Assembly (NCBI RefSeq): GCF_009711225.1
Contig: NZ_WMIE01000003.1
Span: 124,001-188,000 of the forward strand
Direction: 5' to 3'
DNA from: Paracoccus aestuariivivens
GTDB lineage: Bacteria; Pseudomonadota; Alphaproteobacteria; Rhodobacterales; Rhodobacteraceae
DNA: 64,000 nucleotides
The position numbers were made by a program, and so were the translations under genes. The notes beneath the pieces are model-generated. The model did no database searches. It had not been told where the DNA came from and saw only the letters and a program-made list of their open reading frames with translations. This document shows positions 29,624 through 39,363 of the stretch, piece after piece; position 1 is the first letter of the stretch, and each line of letters starts with the position of its first letter.

Positions 29624-30760
29624 TCAGACCTCGCTACGAGGGGTGGCGCCGCGGAAGTCCAGATCGCGGCTGACAAGGCGCTTCACTCCGGCCGAGGCAT
29701 TGGCAAGCCGCAGACGGTAGCCGGTGATGGCGCGGGCGAAGACGTTGTAGATGACGACCGCCGGAATCGCGGCGACAAGGCCGATAGCGGTGGCCAGCAG
29801 CGCCTCGGCGATGCCGGGGGCCACGACGGCAAGGTTGGTGGTCTGCGATTCCGAGATGCCGATGAAACTGTTCATGATGCCCCAGACGGTGCCGAACAAA
29901 CCGACGAAAGGCGCGGTCGAACCGATGGTGGCCAGAACGCCCGTGCCGCGACCCATGCGGCGACCGGCGACAGCCTCGATACGTTCCAGATGGGAATCGA
30001 CGCGTTCCTTCAGGCCGGTATCGCCGGCGACATCAAGCGCGGGGGCCGAACGGTCATACTCGGTCGCGGCGGCGCGGATCATGCGCGAGACGGGATCCTT
30101 GCGGCGACCGGTTGCACCAAGTGCGGCGGTCAGGCTGGAGGCGCTTTCCACGCGACGGATGCCGGACTGGACGCGGCCCAGAGCGCCAGCGAGTTCCAGA
30201 AGCTTCGCGAAAAGCACGGTCCATGTCACGACCGAGGCGAATGCCAGCCCGATCATCACGCCCTTCACCACCCAGTCGGCGGCCCAGAACATACCCATCG
30301 GCGACAGGTCATGCGGCAGGTTCGGATCGCGTTCCTGCGGCGAAAGCGGCTCAAGCGCGTCATGCAGCACTTGCGGCAGAATGCTGTCCTCGGCCGGTTG
30401 CGGGGCGGGCGCTTCGACAACGGGCGTAACATCGGTCTGACCGGCTGCGGGTGCGGGTGCGGTTGCCGGATTGGTTGCTGCAGGTTCGGGCGAGGCTGCC
30501 GGATTGTCCGGCGTCGCGGGCACGGGCACGGGGGCAGGTGTCGTCGGGGCAAGTTGTTCGGCCGGAGCGGGAGTCGGGGCAGTGGTCGAAGTCGGGGCCG
30601 GAGGCGTTACCAGCGGTGCAGTCGTCGTTGCTTCAGGCGTCGTCGCCGGAGTCGTGGCATTGCTGGTCGCCTCTTGGGCGGCAACGGGAAGTGCCGTCAG
30701 GAGACAGGCGAACATAAGGGCGGTCCCCGCGCGAAGGCGCGGCAGCGACGATTGGCTCAT
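29624..30760 (-). CDS. exbB: ExbB with signal peptide and long Pro/Ala/Thr-rich N-terminal extension
   Basis: A 378-residue protein. ATG at 30760 is chosen for the GAAGGA ribosome site five bases upstream. A signal peptide ([19 protein letters not shown]) leads into ~110 low-complexity residues (Thr/Pro/Ala, periplasmic) before the classical ExbB core: membrane helix [19 protein letters not shown], a large cytoplasmic loop, and two helices including [21 protein letters not shown] and [16 protein letters not shown]. The core is the proton channel of the TonB motor. Extended ExbB forms occur in several proteobacteria; the purpose of the extension is unknown. Confidence 0.92.
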   Translation of the reverse strand: MSQSSLPRLRAGTALMFACLLTALPVAAQEATSNATTPATTPEATTTAPLVTPPAPTSTTAPTPAPAEQLAPTTPAPVPVPATPDNPAASPEPAATNPATAPAPAAGQTDVTPVVEAPAPQPAEDSILPQVLHDALEPLSPQERDPNLPHDLSPMGMFWAADWVVKGVMIGLAFASVVTWTVLFAKLLELAGALGRVQSGIRRVESASSLTAALGATGRRKDPVSRMIRAAATEYDRSAPALDVAGDTGLKERVDSHLERIEAVAGRRMGRGTGVLATIGSTAPFVGLFGTVWGIMNSFIGISESQTTNLAVVAPGIAEALLATAIGLVAAIPAVVIYNVFARAITGYRLRLANASAGVKRLVSRDLDFRGATPRSEV

Positions 30761-30861
30761 GGTGATCCTTCGGGTCTTCGGCATCAGGTCCGTCCGCATT
30801 CGCTGCGAGGCCATCCGGTTCAATGAAACGGAATGCGCCCCTTGGCCGCGGTTTTGCGGAG

Positions 30862-30890
30862 GGTATCGGGCGTCAATGTAAAATTGTCAA
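30862..30890 (-). promoter_or_regulatory. Candidate promoter of exbB-exbD-tonB
   Basis: Read on the minus strand: TTGACA (30890-30885), exactly 17 bases, then GATACC (30867-30862), giving a leader of about 95 bases to the exbB ATG. A second TTGAC starts within the spacer, and the region is AT-richer than its surroundings. An iron-responsive operator is expected here, but I see no clear palindrome. Confidence 0.55.
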
Positions 30891-30904
30891 CTATAGGGCG
30901 GCTT

Positions 30905-31960
30905 TCAAGTTCCCTGTTCGGGGCCACCTTTGCTCCAATATGCCGCGAGATGCGTCAGATGCTTGTCATGGCCGATCCCGTTGAACAGCAGCTGTCTGAC
31001 GGCAGCGATGCTTCCCTTTTCGGAAGCCATCCAGATGTAAGTCGCCGTGTCATGTATGTTTTCCCGCAAGATGGCGGTCAGCTCATCCATCCCACCGGCC
31101 AAGTGACTGACGGTCATGCCCTGCCGTTCGGGTATCGGATAATCGGCGGATCGGCCCAGAAGATATGCCTCGCCTTGCGCATCACAAGCCTGTGCGATGA
31201 TCCGGGCCATAGCCGGATAAGCGGTCTCATCCCCCGCCAGAATCAATCGTTTGGCTTCGGGAATCCCACCACCCGAGGGGCCCATCAGCCCGACTTTCGC
31301 GCCGACTGGATTGGATTTCGCCCATTCTGTGATCCGGCCGCCGTCATGGAGATAGATGTCGGTATCAAGCCAACCGGCATCGGCGTCGATATCGCACACT
31401 GTATAGACGGGGCGGTGCAAGGCCTTTGCACCAGCAGGCCATTGGACCTGTCCGTTCGGTCCGATACGCGGCCATTCCGGAGCGGGATCGCCATCAGGCG
31501 GAAGCACAAACCGGAAATGGATCGAATCCGTGGTTGCAAGCCGCGCCAGATCCGCACCATGCAACCGCATGCGCAGGAATGCCGCGCCGATCTGCCGCAC
31601 CTCGCCGACCTGCGCGAAGCTGAAATTAGCGGGCAGCTTGCCGATATCGGCCAAGGACGACCAGCGCAGATCGCGGGCGATCTCGGGCATCGTTTCGGCC
31701 AGATGCTCGACAATGGCTTCCTGAATGGCCGAAAGCCATTCGGGGCGATGGGCGCGTGCAAAGACCAGAACGTTGTTACCACGTTTCTTGGCTCCGAACT
31801 CGCCCATCTCGGTTTCGCACCATGTCGAGCGGCCGTGCCCGTTATGCACATCCAGCCCGTGTTCCTCGGCCTCGTGCCGCAGCAACTGGTCGATCTGGTC
31901 GAAGTCGATGCCCAGAAGCATCGCCTCGGACCGGAACTCAGGGGGTGTCGTCAACCGCAT
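30905..31960 (-). CDS. Siderophore-interacting protein (ferric reductase) with DUF2218 domain
   Basis: A 351-residue two-part protein. The N-terminal ~95 residues (HGLDVHNGHGRSTW; RGNNVLVFARAHRPEW) match DUF2218, often fused to this family. From ~110 on it is a ViuB/SIP flavoprotein: FAD-binding RLHGADL...HFRFVLPPDG, then VYTVCDIDAD and the C-terminal NAD(P)H domain with LILAGDETAYPAMARII and TATYIWMASEKGSIAAVRQL. Such enzymes release iron from imported ferric siderophores by reduction in the cytoplasm. It lies 144 bases upstream of exbB on the same strand, which strengthens the iron-uptake reading of the locus. Confidence 0.88.
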   Translation of the reverse strand: MRLTTPPEFRSEAMLLGIDFDQIDQLLRHEAEEHGLDVHNGHGRSTWCETEMGEFGAKKRGNNVLVFARAHRPEWLSAIQEAIVEHLAETMPEIARDLRWSSLADIGKLPANFSFAQVGEVRQIGAAFLRMRLHGADLARLATTDSIHFRFVLPPDGDPAPEWPRIGPNGQVQWPAGAKALHRPVYTVCDIDADAGWLDTDIYLHDGGRITEWAKSNPVGAKVGLMGPSGGGIPEAKRLILAGDETAYPAMARIIAQACDAQGEAYLLGRSADYPIPERQGMTVSHLAGGMDELTAILRENIHDTATYIWMASEKGSIAAVRQLLFNGIGHDKHLTHLAAYWSKGGPEQGT

Positions 31961-31976
31961 GAAGAACCCTTAAACC

Positions 31977-32004
31977 TGCATAGAATAGGCGCGACAGGCT
32001 GCAA
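31977..32004 (-). promoter_or_regulatory. Possible promoter of the siderophore-interacting gene
   Basis: On the minus strand TTGCAG (32004-31999), 16 bases, then TATGCA (31982-31977), placing the start of transcription roughly ten bases before the ATG at 31960. It lies in the 52-base gap after the aminotransferase gene. Both boxes are imperfect. Confidence 0.35.
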
Positions 32005-32012
32005 AACCATGT

Positions 32013-33185
32013 TCAGGCCGATTGGGCAATCAGTCGCGCCGCAGCTTCGATCCCGCCGGAACCATGCGGGATGCCAAGTGCGTCCATACCGGCCTCGATC
32101 ACGGCCAGCGTTCCCAGAAGCTGGTGCGCGTTGACATGGCCCATATGGGCTATCCGCAGACCGGCCTCGGGATCGGCTGCGCCCAGACCGATGCCCAGTG
32201 TAAGTCCGGCCTTTTCCTGCGTCCAGCGCCGCAAAGCCGTCGCATTCGGGATCGTCGCCGCGGTCACCGAGCGTGCCCGACCCGCAGGATCGGCCACAAC
32301 CGGACCGATGCCCGTGCCACCCGCGCCCCATGCCTCAAGCGCGGCCCAAGTCGCACGGGCGAGTGCGTCGTGGCGGGCAAGCGCCACGGGCAGGGTTTCC
32401 TCGTCCAGCAGCAGGGTCAGCGCCTCGTTCGTGCCGTAGATATGCTGGACCGGAGGCGTTCCGCCCCAGAACTGCCACAACTCGGTTGCTTCGGCGCGAG
32501 GGGTCCAGTTCCAATAGGGCGTCGTCAGATCGGTGCGTCCCATTTGCCCGACCCGTTCCGAGAACCACAGCAGCGCCAGCCCCGGAGGAACCATCAATCC
32601 CTTTTGGCTGGCCGAAACCAGCAGGTCGATCCCCCAATCGTCGAACTGCATCGGCTCGCAGCCGAGCGAGGCGATGGCATCGACCGCCAGTAGTGCCGGA
32701 TGGTCCCCCATCGCGGCCCGGATCGCGGGGATATCGGCGCGGGCCGAGCTTGCGGTATCGACCTGACAGACCAGCACGGCTTTGATCGTACGGTCGCGGT
32801 CCTCGGCCAGCCTTTGGCTCAGACGCTGCGGATCGGGAGGGGTCAGGCCGAAATCGAGTTCCTCGACCTCGATACCCAAGGCGCGGGCCGATTGCGCCCA
32901 GCCGCGCCCGAAATGCCCCGAGGTCAGCACCAATGCCTTGTCGCCCCGATTGAACAGGTTCACGTTCGCAGCTTCCCAACCCGCATGACCGTTGCCGATA
33001 TAGGGCACGCAATTTGCTCTGGTTCCGGCAAGCCGCTTCAGTCGCGCGATCATGTCACGGTTTTCCTGCGCCAGTTCCGGTCCGTAAATATCCGGAGACG
33101 GCCGGTGCATGGCGCGCAAGACGCGATCAGGAACGGGCGAGGGGCCGGGAATCGCGATGATCGGGCGCCCAAGGGCAAAACTCAT
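32013..33185 (-). CDS. Class V aminotransferase (alanine/serine-glyoxylate type)
   Basis: A 390-residue fold-type I PLP enzyme. Marks are the N-terminal IPGPSPVPDRVLRAM, phosphate-binding GHAGWEAANVNL, AVDAIASLGCEPMQ (Asp contacting the pyridine nitrogen) and Schiff-base Lys195 in SASQKGLMVPPG, plus C-terminal LRIAHMGHVN with the carboxylate-binding Arg. It most resembles serine-glyoxylate or alanine-glyoxylate aminotransferases (photorespiratory-type or serine cycle); the exact amino donor cannot be assigned. Start chosen at the first ATG, MSFALGRPIIAIPGP. Confidence 0.85.
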   Translation of the reverse strand: MSFALGRPIIAIPGPSPVPDRVLRAMHRPSPDIYGPELAQENRDMIARLKRLAGTRANCVPYIGNGHAGWEAANVNLFNRGDKALVLTSGHFGRGWAQSARALGIEVEELDFGLTPPDPQRLSQRLAEDRDRTIKAVLVCQVDTASSARADIPAIRAAMGDHPALLAVDAIASLGCEPMQFDDWGIDLLVSASQKGLMVPPGLALLWFSERVGQMGRTDLTTPYWNWTPRAEATELWQFWGGTPPVQHIYGTNEALTLLLDEETLPVALARHDALARATWAALEAWGAGGTGIGPVVADPAGRARSVTAATIPNATALRRWTQEKAGLTLGIGLGAADPEAGLRIAHMGHVNAHQLLGTLAVIEAGMDALGIPHGSGGIEAAARLIAQSA

Positions 33186-33309
33186 GACGTGCCGCCTTTC
33201 TGCAGGTTGGGCAATCGGTAGGGCGGCGCTGTTCTGGCGTCAACAGGCCCACCACTTGCCCCGAGTGGCCGCACGCCGTATCCCTTGGCCAGTTTCAAGC
33301 GAGGCAGCG

Positions 33310-35049
33310 ATGGCGGAAAAACTACAAGTAACAGCCAATCTGTTCTCGCGAATGTGGCGGGACTATCTGAACCCCTACTGGCCGCGCATCGCGTTGGCGT
33401 TGGTTTTTCTGATCGTCGAAGGCTCGACCCTTGGTCTGCTTAGCTGGATGCTGAAGCCGCTGTTCGACCGCGTATTCGTTGGCGGTGACGCGGATGCGAT
33501 CTGGTGGGTCGGAGGCGCGATCTTCGGCCTATTTCTGATCCGCGCCGCGACTTTCGTGATCAACCGCAGCCTGATGACGTCGGTATCGCTGGCAGTCTCG
33601 ACCACGATGCAGACCGACATGCTGCGCCATATCATGACGCTCGATGGCAGCTTCTTCCAGAAGAACCCGCCCGGCGCGATGATCGAGCGGGTACAGGGCG
33701 ATTCCATCGCGGTGCAGGGGGTCTGGTCGACCTTCATCTCGGGGGCGGGGCGGGACGTGGTCTCGTTGGTGTCGCTGTTCGGGGTGGCGATTGCCGTCGA
33801 TCCCGAATGGACCATGGCCGCGCTGATCGGAGCGCCGCTGCTGATCCTGCCGATGGTGATGGTGCAGCGCTATATCCGGCGCAAGATGCGCCAGAACCGC
33901 CAGAATGCCAGCCAACGCGCGACGCGGCTGGACGAGGTTCTACACGGGATCAACGCGGTCAAGCTGAACCGCATGGAGGAATACCAGACCAGCCGCTTCG
34001 GCGATATTGTCGGGCGTATCCGTCAGGGCCAGATCAAGATGTCGGCCATCGGCGCAACCATTCCGGCGCTGGTCGATGTCGTGACCGGCCTTGGTTTCAT
34101 GGGGGTGCTGTGGCTTGGCGGGGCCGAGGTCATGTCCGGCGAACGCACGGTCGGCGACTTCATGTCCTTCTTCACGGCAATGGCGCTGGCTTTCCAGCCG
34201 CTGCGCCGTCTGGGCAGCCTTGCCGGAACATGGCAGACCGCCGCCGCCAGCCTTGAGCGGATCTATGAAATCCTTGATATGCGGCCCAGCATCGTTTCGG
34301 GCCCGCGTCGGGAACCGCCGTCTGACACGACGATCCGGCTTCAGGACGTGTGTCTGTCCTATGACGATCATCCGGTATTGAACGGGCTGAGCTTTGTCGC
34401 CGAGGCGGGGAAAACCACGGCGCTGGTTGGCCCGTCGGGGGCGGGTAAATCGACCGTCTTCAACCTGCTGACCCGCATGGTCGATCCGGCCTCGGGGGTG
34501 ATCACGCTCGGCGGCGTGCCGCTCTCCGACTTCGACCTTTCGACCTTGCGCGACCAGTATTCGACAGTCAGTCAGGAAGCGGCACTGTTTGACGAAACCC
34601 TGCGCGAGAATATCCTGCTGGGCCATCCCGAGGACGAGGCCCGTCTGCGTGCCGCAACAAAGGCGGCGCATGTCGCGGATTTCGTCGATCCTTTGCCGAA
34701 CGGGCTGGATACTCCGGCCGGACCGCGTGGCTCGGCCCTGTCGGGCGGGCAGCGCCAGCGGGTTGCCATTGCCCGCGCCATCCTGCGCAATGCGCCGATC
34801 CTGCTGCTTGACGAGGCGACCAGCGCGCTCGACGCGCAAAGCGAACGGATGGTGCAAGAGGCGCTGGACGGGCTGTCTGTCGGGCGGACCACCCTGGTCA
34901 TCGCGCACCGGCTGTCGACCATCCGGCAGGCCGACAAGATCGTCGTGCTGGAAGCCGGACGGGTTGTCGAGGAAGGTAATCATGACCAGCTAATGGCTAA
35001 TGGCGGCGCCTATGCGGCGCTGGTCAAACTGCAATTCGGAGAAGAATGA
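33310..35049 (+). CDS. ABC exporter, MsbA-like half transporter (fused permease-ATPase)
   Basis: A 579-residue protein. Six-helix permease domain (~20-310; IALALVFLIVEGSTLGLLSW) then the ATPase: Walker A GPSGAGKS at 374-381, signature LSGGQRQRVAIARAI, Walker B ILLLDEATSALD and the H-loop IAHRLST. Resemblance is to MsbA/LipidA-core flippases but the substrate is not provable. ATG at 33310 chosen; upstream in-frame codons overlap the divergent aminotransferase. Its TGA overlaps the ygfZ ATG (ATGA), so lipid export, Fe-S repair factor and polymerase IV share one transcript. Confidence 0.9.
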   Translation: MAEKLQVTANLFSRMWRDYLNPYWPRIALALVFLIVEGSTLGLLSWMLKPLFDRVFVGGDADAIWWVGGAIFGLFLIRAATFVINRSLMTSVSLAVSTTMQTDMLRHIMTLDGSFFQKNPPGAMIERVQGDSIAVQGVWSTFISGAGRDVVSLVSLFGVAIAVDPEWTMAALIGAPLLILPMVMVQRYIRRKMRQNRQNASQRATRLDEVLHGINAVKLNRMEEYQTSRFGDIVGRIRQGQIKMSAIGATIPALVDVVTGLGFMGVLWLGGAEVMSGERTVGDFMSFFTAMALAFQPLRRLGSLAGTWQTAAASLERIYEILDMRPSIVSGPRREPPSDTTIRLQDVCLSYDDHPVLNGLSFVAEAGKTTALVGPSGAGKSTVFNLLTRMVDPASGVITLGGVPLSDFDLSTLRDQYSTVSQEAALFDETLRENILLGHPEDEARLRAATKAAHVADFVDPLPNGLDTPAGPRGSALSGGQRQRVAIARAILRNAPILLLDEATSALDAQSERMVQEALDGLSVGRTTLVIAHRLSTIRQADKIVVLEAGRVVEEGNHDQLMANGGAYAALVKLQFGEE

Positions 35050-35765
35050 TGCGGCGCATTCTGGCGGTCTCGGGGCCTGATCGGGTCCAGTTCCTGCAAG
35101 GCTTGGTGACGAACAAGGTCGGAGACGTGCCGTGCTGGGCCGCGCTGCTGACGCCGCAGGGCAAGTATCTGGCCGATTTCCTGATCGTCCCGCAGGGCGA
35201 GCGGTTGCTGATCGACGTGGATGCGCGCCTAGCGGATGATCTGATGCGGCGTCTGTCGATGTACAAACTGCGGTCGGACGTCACGCTTGAGGCCACCGAT
35301 CTGACGGTTTCACGTGGAATTGGCGATATGCCGGATGCGGCGATTTCCGATCCGCGACACCAGGCACTGGGCTGGCGGCTTTACGGCGGGCAAGGCGATG
35401 ACGGCGCGGATTTCGATGCGATCCGTGTCGAACATTGCATTCCGGAAACGCTGATCGAACTGATCCCGAACGAGACATTCATTCTTGAAGCCGGGTTCGA
35501 GCGTCTGCATGGCGTCGATTTCCGCAAGGGCTGCTATGTCGGTCAGGAAGTGACCGCGCGCATGAAGCACAAGACCGAGTTGCGCAAAGGACTGGTGACC
35601 TTGGATATCGAAGGTGAGGCTCCGGTCGGAACGCCGATCCTGATGCAGGACGGGCGCGAAGCGGGTATGATCTTTACCCAATCGGGCGGTCGTGCCATCG
35701 CCTATATGCGCTTTGACCGGATGGGCGAGGGGCTGGTGGCGGGGGATGCCCGCATCCTTGCGTGA
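35046..35765 (+). CDS. ygfZ: YgfZ/GcvT-like folate-binding protein
   Basis: A 239-residue protein. The diagnostic motif K-GCYVGQE is at residues 161-168, with the catalytic Cys163 of the YgfZ family. N-terminal VSGPDRVQFLQGLVTNKV is the other family hallmark. YgfZ uses tetrahydrofolate and assists repair or assembly of certain Fe-S enzymes (IBA57 in mitochondria). It overlaps the ABC exporter by four bases upstream and dinB by four downstream (GTGA). Confidence 0.92.
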   Translation: MMRRILAVSGPDRVQFLQGLVTNKVGDVPCWAALLTPQGKYLADFLIVPQGERLLIDVDARLADDLMRRLSMYKLRSDVTLEATDLTVSRGIGDMPDAAISDPRHQALGWRLYGGQGDDGADFDAIRVEHCIPETLIELIPNETFILEAGFERLHGVDFRKGCYVGQEVTARMKHKTELRKGLVTLDIEGEAPVGTPILMQDGREAGMIFTQSGGRAIAYMRFDRMGEGLVAGDARILA

Positions 35766-36847
35766 CCGAGGAAGGGCGTATCCGCCGCATCGTCCATGTG
35801 GATATGGATGCCTTTTTTGCATCGGTCGAACAGCGCGATAATCCTGATCTGCGCGGCAAGCCCGTCGCCGTCGGAGGCGGGCGGCGCGGCGTGGTGGCTG
35901 CGGCCAGCTACGAGGCGCGCCGGTTCGGGGTGAGGTCGGCAATGCCCTCGATGCGGGCAAGCCGGCTGTGTCCGGACCTGATCTTCGTGAAGCCGCGATT
36001 TGATGTCTACCGCGCGGTCAGCCAGCAAATCCGCGAAATCTTCGCTGCCTACACCCCGTTGATCGAACCGCTGTCGCTGGACGAGGCCTATCTGGATCTG
36101 ACCGATTATCTGGAAGGCCGCACGGCAACGCGGATCGCACAGGAAATCCGTGCCCGCATTCGCGAGGCGACGGGGCTGACCGCCTCGGCCGGAGTCAGCT
36201 ACAACAAGTTTCTGGCAAAACTCGCTTCGGATCAGCGTAAGCCCGACGGGTTGTTCGTGATCCCGCCCGAGGCGGGGGCCGAATTCGTTCATTCGCTTCC
36301 CATCGCCCGCTTTCACGGCGTCGGACCTGCGACCGCCGCCCGCATGGAGGCGCATGGCATCCTGACCGGCGCCGATCTGGCACGGCAGAGTCTGGAATTC
36401 CTGAGCGCCCGCTTCGGCAAATCCGGCACCTATTACTGGAATATCGCGCGGGGTATCGACACGCGCGAGGTCAAGCCGGATCGCATTCGCAAGTCCATCG
36501 GGGCCGAGAACACCTTTTTCGACGACCTGCGCGATCTGGCTGCGGCGATCGACGAACTCGCTCCGCTGGCCGACAAGGTCTGGCGACACGCCTCGAATGC
36601 GGGACGTGGCGGGCGAACGGTGACGCTGAAGGTGAAATACGGGGATTTCCGGCAGATCACACGGGCGCGTTCCTTGCCGCGCACTGTTTCGGGCCGCGAT
36701 GAGTTGTTCGAAATCGCGCGGGAACTGCTGGCGCCGGTCTTCGCCGATCCGCATGGCGTGCGGCTTCTGGGCATCACGCTTTCTGCGCTGGGGGAGGCGG
36801 GGGCCGATGAGGCCCCGCGCCAGCTTGGCCTGTTCGATCAGGCGTAA
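35762..36847 (+). CDS. dinB: DNA polymerase IV (DinB)
   Basis: A 361-residue Y-family polymerase. Palm motifs VDMDAFFASVEQRDNP and SLDEAYLDLT give the catalytic acidic residues; ASAGVSYNKFLAKLASDQRKP and the little-finger domain follow. The C-terminus ends in QLGLFDQA, a beta-clamp binding motif (QLxLF). It makes translesion bypass synthesis with low fidelity. Start is GTG at 35762, overlapping the ygfZ stop; no LexA/SOS box is seen directly upstream because the start lies inside ygfZ. Its 3' end overlaps the convergent DUF533 gene by ten bases. Confidence 0.94.
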   Translation: MTEEGRIRRIVHVDMDAFFASVEQRDNPDLRGKPVAVGGGRRGVVAAASYEARRFGVRSAMPSMRASRLCPDLIFVKPRFDVYRAVSQQIREIFAAYTPLIEPLSLDEAYLDLTDYLEGRTATRIAQEIRARIREATGLTASAGVSYNKFLAKLASDQRKPDGLFVIPPEAGAEFVHSLPIARFHGVGPATAARMEAHGILTGADLARQSLEFLSARFGKSGTYYWNIARGIDTREVKPDRIRKSIGAENTFFDDLRDLAAAIDELAPLADKVWRHASNAGRGGRTVTLKVKYGDFRQITRARSLPRTVSGRDELFEIARELLAPVFADPHGVRLLGITLSALGEAGADEAPRQLGLFDQA

Positions 36848-37791
36848 AGGTTGGTCGCACCGACCTTCTCGTGGATGCCGTTCACGGTGGCCTTGTCCAG
36901 TCCCAAAGCCGTCGCCAGCGAGTGCAGGTATTCCGCCTCGGCGCGATTGTCGAAGTCGATGGCCATCAGGGACATGATATAGACCTGCGGACCAAGCCCC
37001 TGAGGGACTTCGCGGGCAAGGGCAGCGGCATCGACGGGGGCAGCCATCTGCTCGCGGATGAAGGCGCGTTCCTCTTCGTCAAGTTCGCCGAATTCCTTGG
37101 TCAGGCGGGCCTGCTCGGCTTCGTCGATCTTGCCGTCGGATTTCGCGGCCTGGATCATTGCCTTTAGGATCAGCCCTGCAACGGCGTTCTGTTCCGGCGT
37201 CGGCGGGGTGTCGGGCTCGCCGCCATTCGCCAGCGCCTGATTCAGGATCTGGCCGAAGCTCGAATCATTCGTGGGCTGCGAGCCTTTTTGCGCAAGGCCG
37301 CCCGCCGCGCCCGTCGATGCCTTGGCCTGCGACCCGCCCAACAGATCGCCAAGGATGCCACCGAGACCCCCTGCGGCCGCGCCGCCCGCCAGAATCTGGC
37401 CAAGGCTGCCGCCAAGACCACCACCCGTACTTGCGCTGGTTGTGCCGCCTCGGCCCGCGGTCAGCTGGTCAAGGATACCGCCAAGCCCGCCGCTCGCACG
37501 CCCTGCGGGGGAATGCGCGCCGCCATAGGGCGTGCCTCCACCTGCGCCGGGTGCGCGACCGCCAAGGATCTGGCCCAGTATGTCTCCAAGACCACCGGCA
37601 CTGGCCTGTTGGCCCGGCGCGCCGCCTGTCTTGCCAACGATATCATCCAATATGCTACCCGAGGGCGGGTGTCCGGCCTGGGTGGAGCCCCCGGCCGTTT
37701 TGCTGCCCTGGGCATTCTTCATCATCGTGCCGATTCCCTTGGCCAGCATGATCCCGGCCGCAACCCGGGCAAGCGATTTCATCAGGCTCAT
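36838..37791 (-). CDS. TerB/DUF533 protein with Gly-rich repeat region
   Basis: A 317-residue protein. The C-terminal ~130 residues (EQNAVAGLILKAMIQAAKSD; FIREQMAAPVDAAALAREVP; YIMSLMAIDFDNRAEAEYLH) are a helical TerB-like/DUF533 domain. Before it lie ~170 residues of Gly/Ala-rich short repeats (GGLGDILGQILGG; GGLGGILDQL; GGLGGILGDLLGGS), probably membrane-associated or disordered. N-terminal residues ~1-25 are hydrophobic (SLARVAAGIMLAKGIGTMM). DUF533 proteins such as YebE are envelope-stress induced in enterobacteria; the function is unknown. Confidence 0.82.
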   Translation of the reverse strand: MSLMKSLARVAAGIMLAKGIGTMMKNAQGSKTAGGSTQAGHPPSGSILDDIVGKTGGAPGQQASAGGLGDILGQILGGRAPGAGGGTPYGGAHSPAGRASGGLGGILDQLTAGRGGTTSASTGGGLGGSLGQILAGGAAAGGLGGILGDLLGGSQAKASTGAAGGLAQKGSQPTNDSSFGQILNQALANGGEPDTPPTPEQNAVAGLILKAMIQAAKSDGKIDEAEQARLTKEFGELDEEERAFIREQMAAPVDAAALAREVPQGLGPQVYIMSLMAIDFDNRAEAEYLHSLATALGLDKATVNGIHEKVGATNLYA

Positions 37792-37933
37792 CTCGTCCTC
37801 CGACGTGAAAAGGCGCCCGCCGTTTTGACGGGTCGCCGGTACGGCCTAAAGCAACGAGGCGATGGCTTGGTTCCAAACCGTATCCGCGACGTCGCGTCGG
37901 TCATGCCGGTTGACCAGCATTGCTTGGCTGCCC

Positions 37934-37960
37934 TTGATTTTTCCCCTGCACAAATATAAG
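37934..37960 (+). promoter_or_regulatory. Weak candidate promoter of tuf copy 1
   Basis: TTGATT (37934-37939) and TATAAG (37955-37960), separated by 15 bases, which is shorter than ideal. They lie 64 bases before the start codon in the 232-base gap that otherwise holds no gene. Confidence 0.4.
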
Positions 37961-38023
37961 TCGCGGCGGATGTTTCACGATGGGGGTCGTCGCGCGGGTG
38001 GCCCTCTCTGATTGGAGGCCATG

Positions 38024-39199
<1,176 letters not shown>

Positions 39200-39249
39200 T
39201 TCGGGAAACGAATCGTCGGGTGATCCTTTCGGGGATATCGCGACGAGAG

Positions 39250-39277
39250 GGCCGTCCCTTCGGGGGCGGCCTTTTCC
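39250..39277 (+). terminator. Rho-independent terminator after tuf copy 1
   Basis: A nine-base stem (GGCCGTCCC, 39250-39258; GGGGCGGCC, 39263-39271, one G-T pair) with a stable TTCG loop, followed by TTTTCC. It makes tuf copy 1 its own transcription unit. Confidence 0.85.
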
Positions 39278-39363
39278 ATTTCTGCGACAATTTTCCGACA
39301 AAGTTTACCGAGGATTTACCGGTCCCCGTGTTACCCTGCGCCCGCCATTGGGAGGGTAGGGCT

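Noticed and set aside
28856-30826. A 656-codon plus-strand frame across tonB, exbD and exbB
   Set aside because: It crosses three well-supported minus-strand genes and is Arg/Gly/His-rich noise.
30840-30900. A Fur- or RirA-type iron box upstream of exbB
   Set aside because: An iron operator is expected, but no convincing palindrome is present; only a promoter-like pair TTGACA/GATACC was retained.
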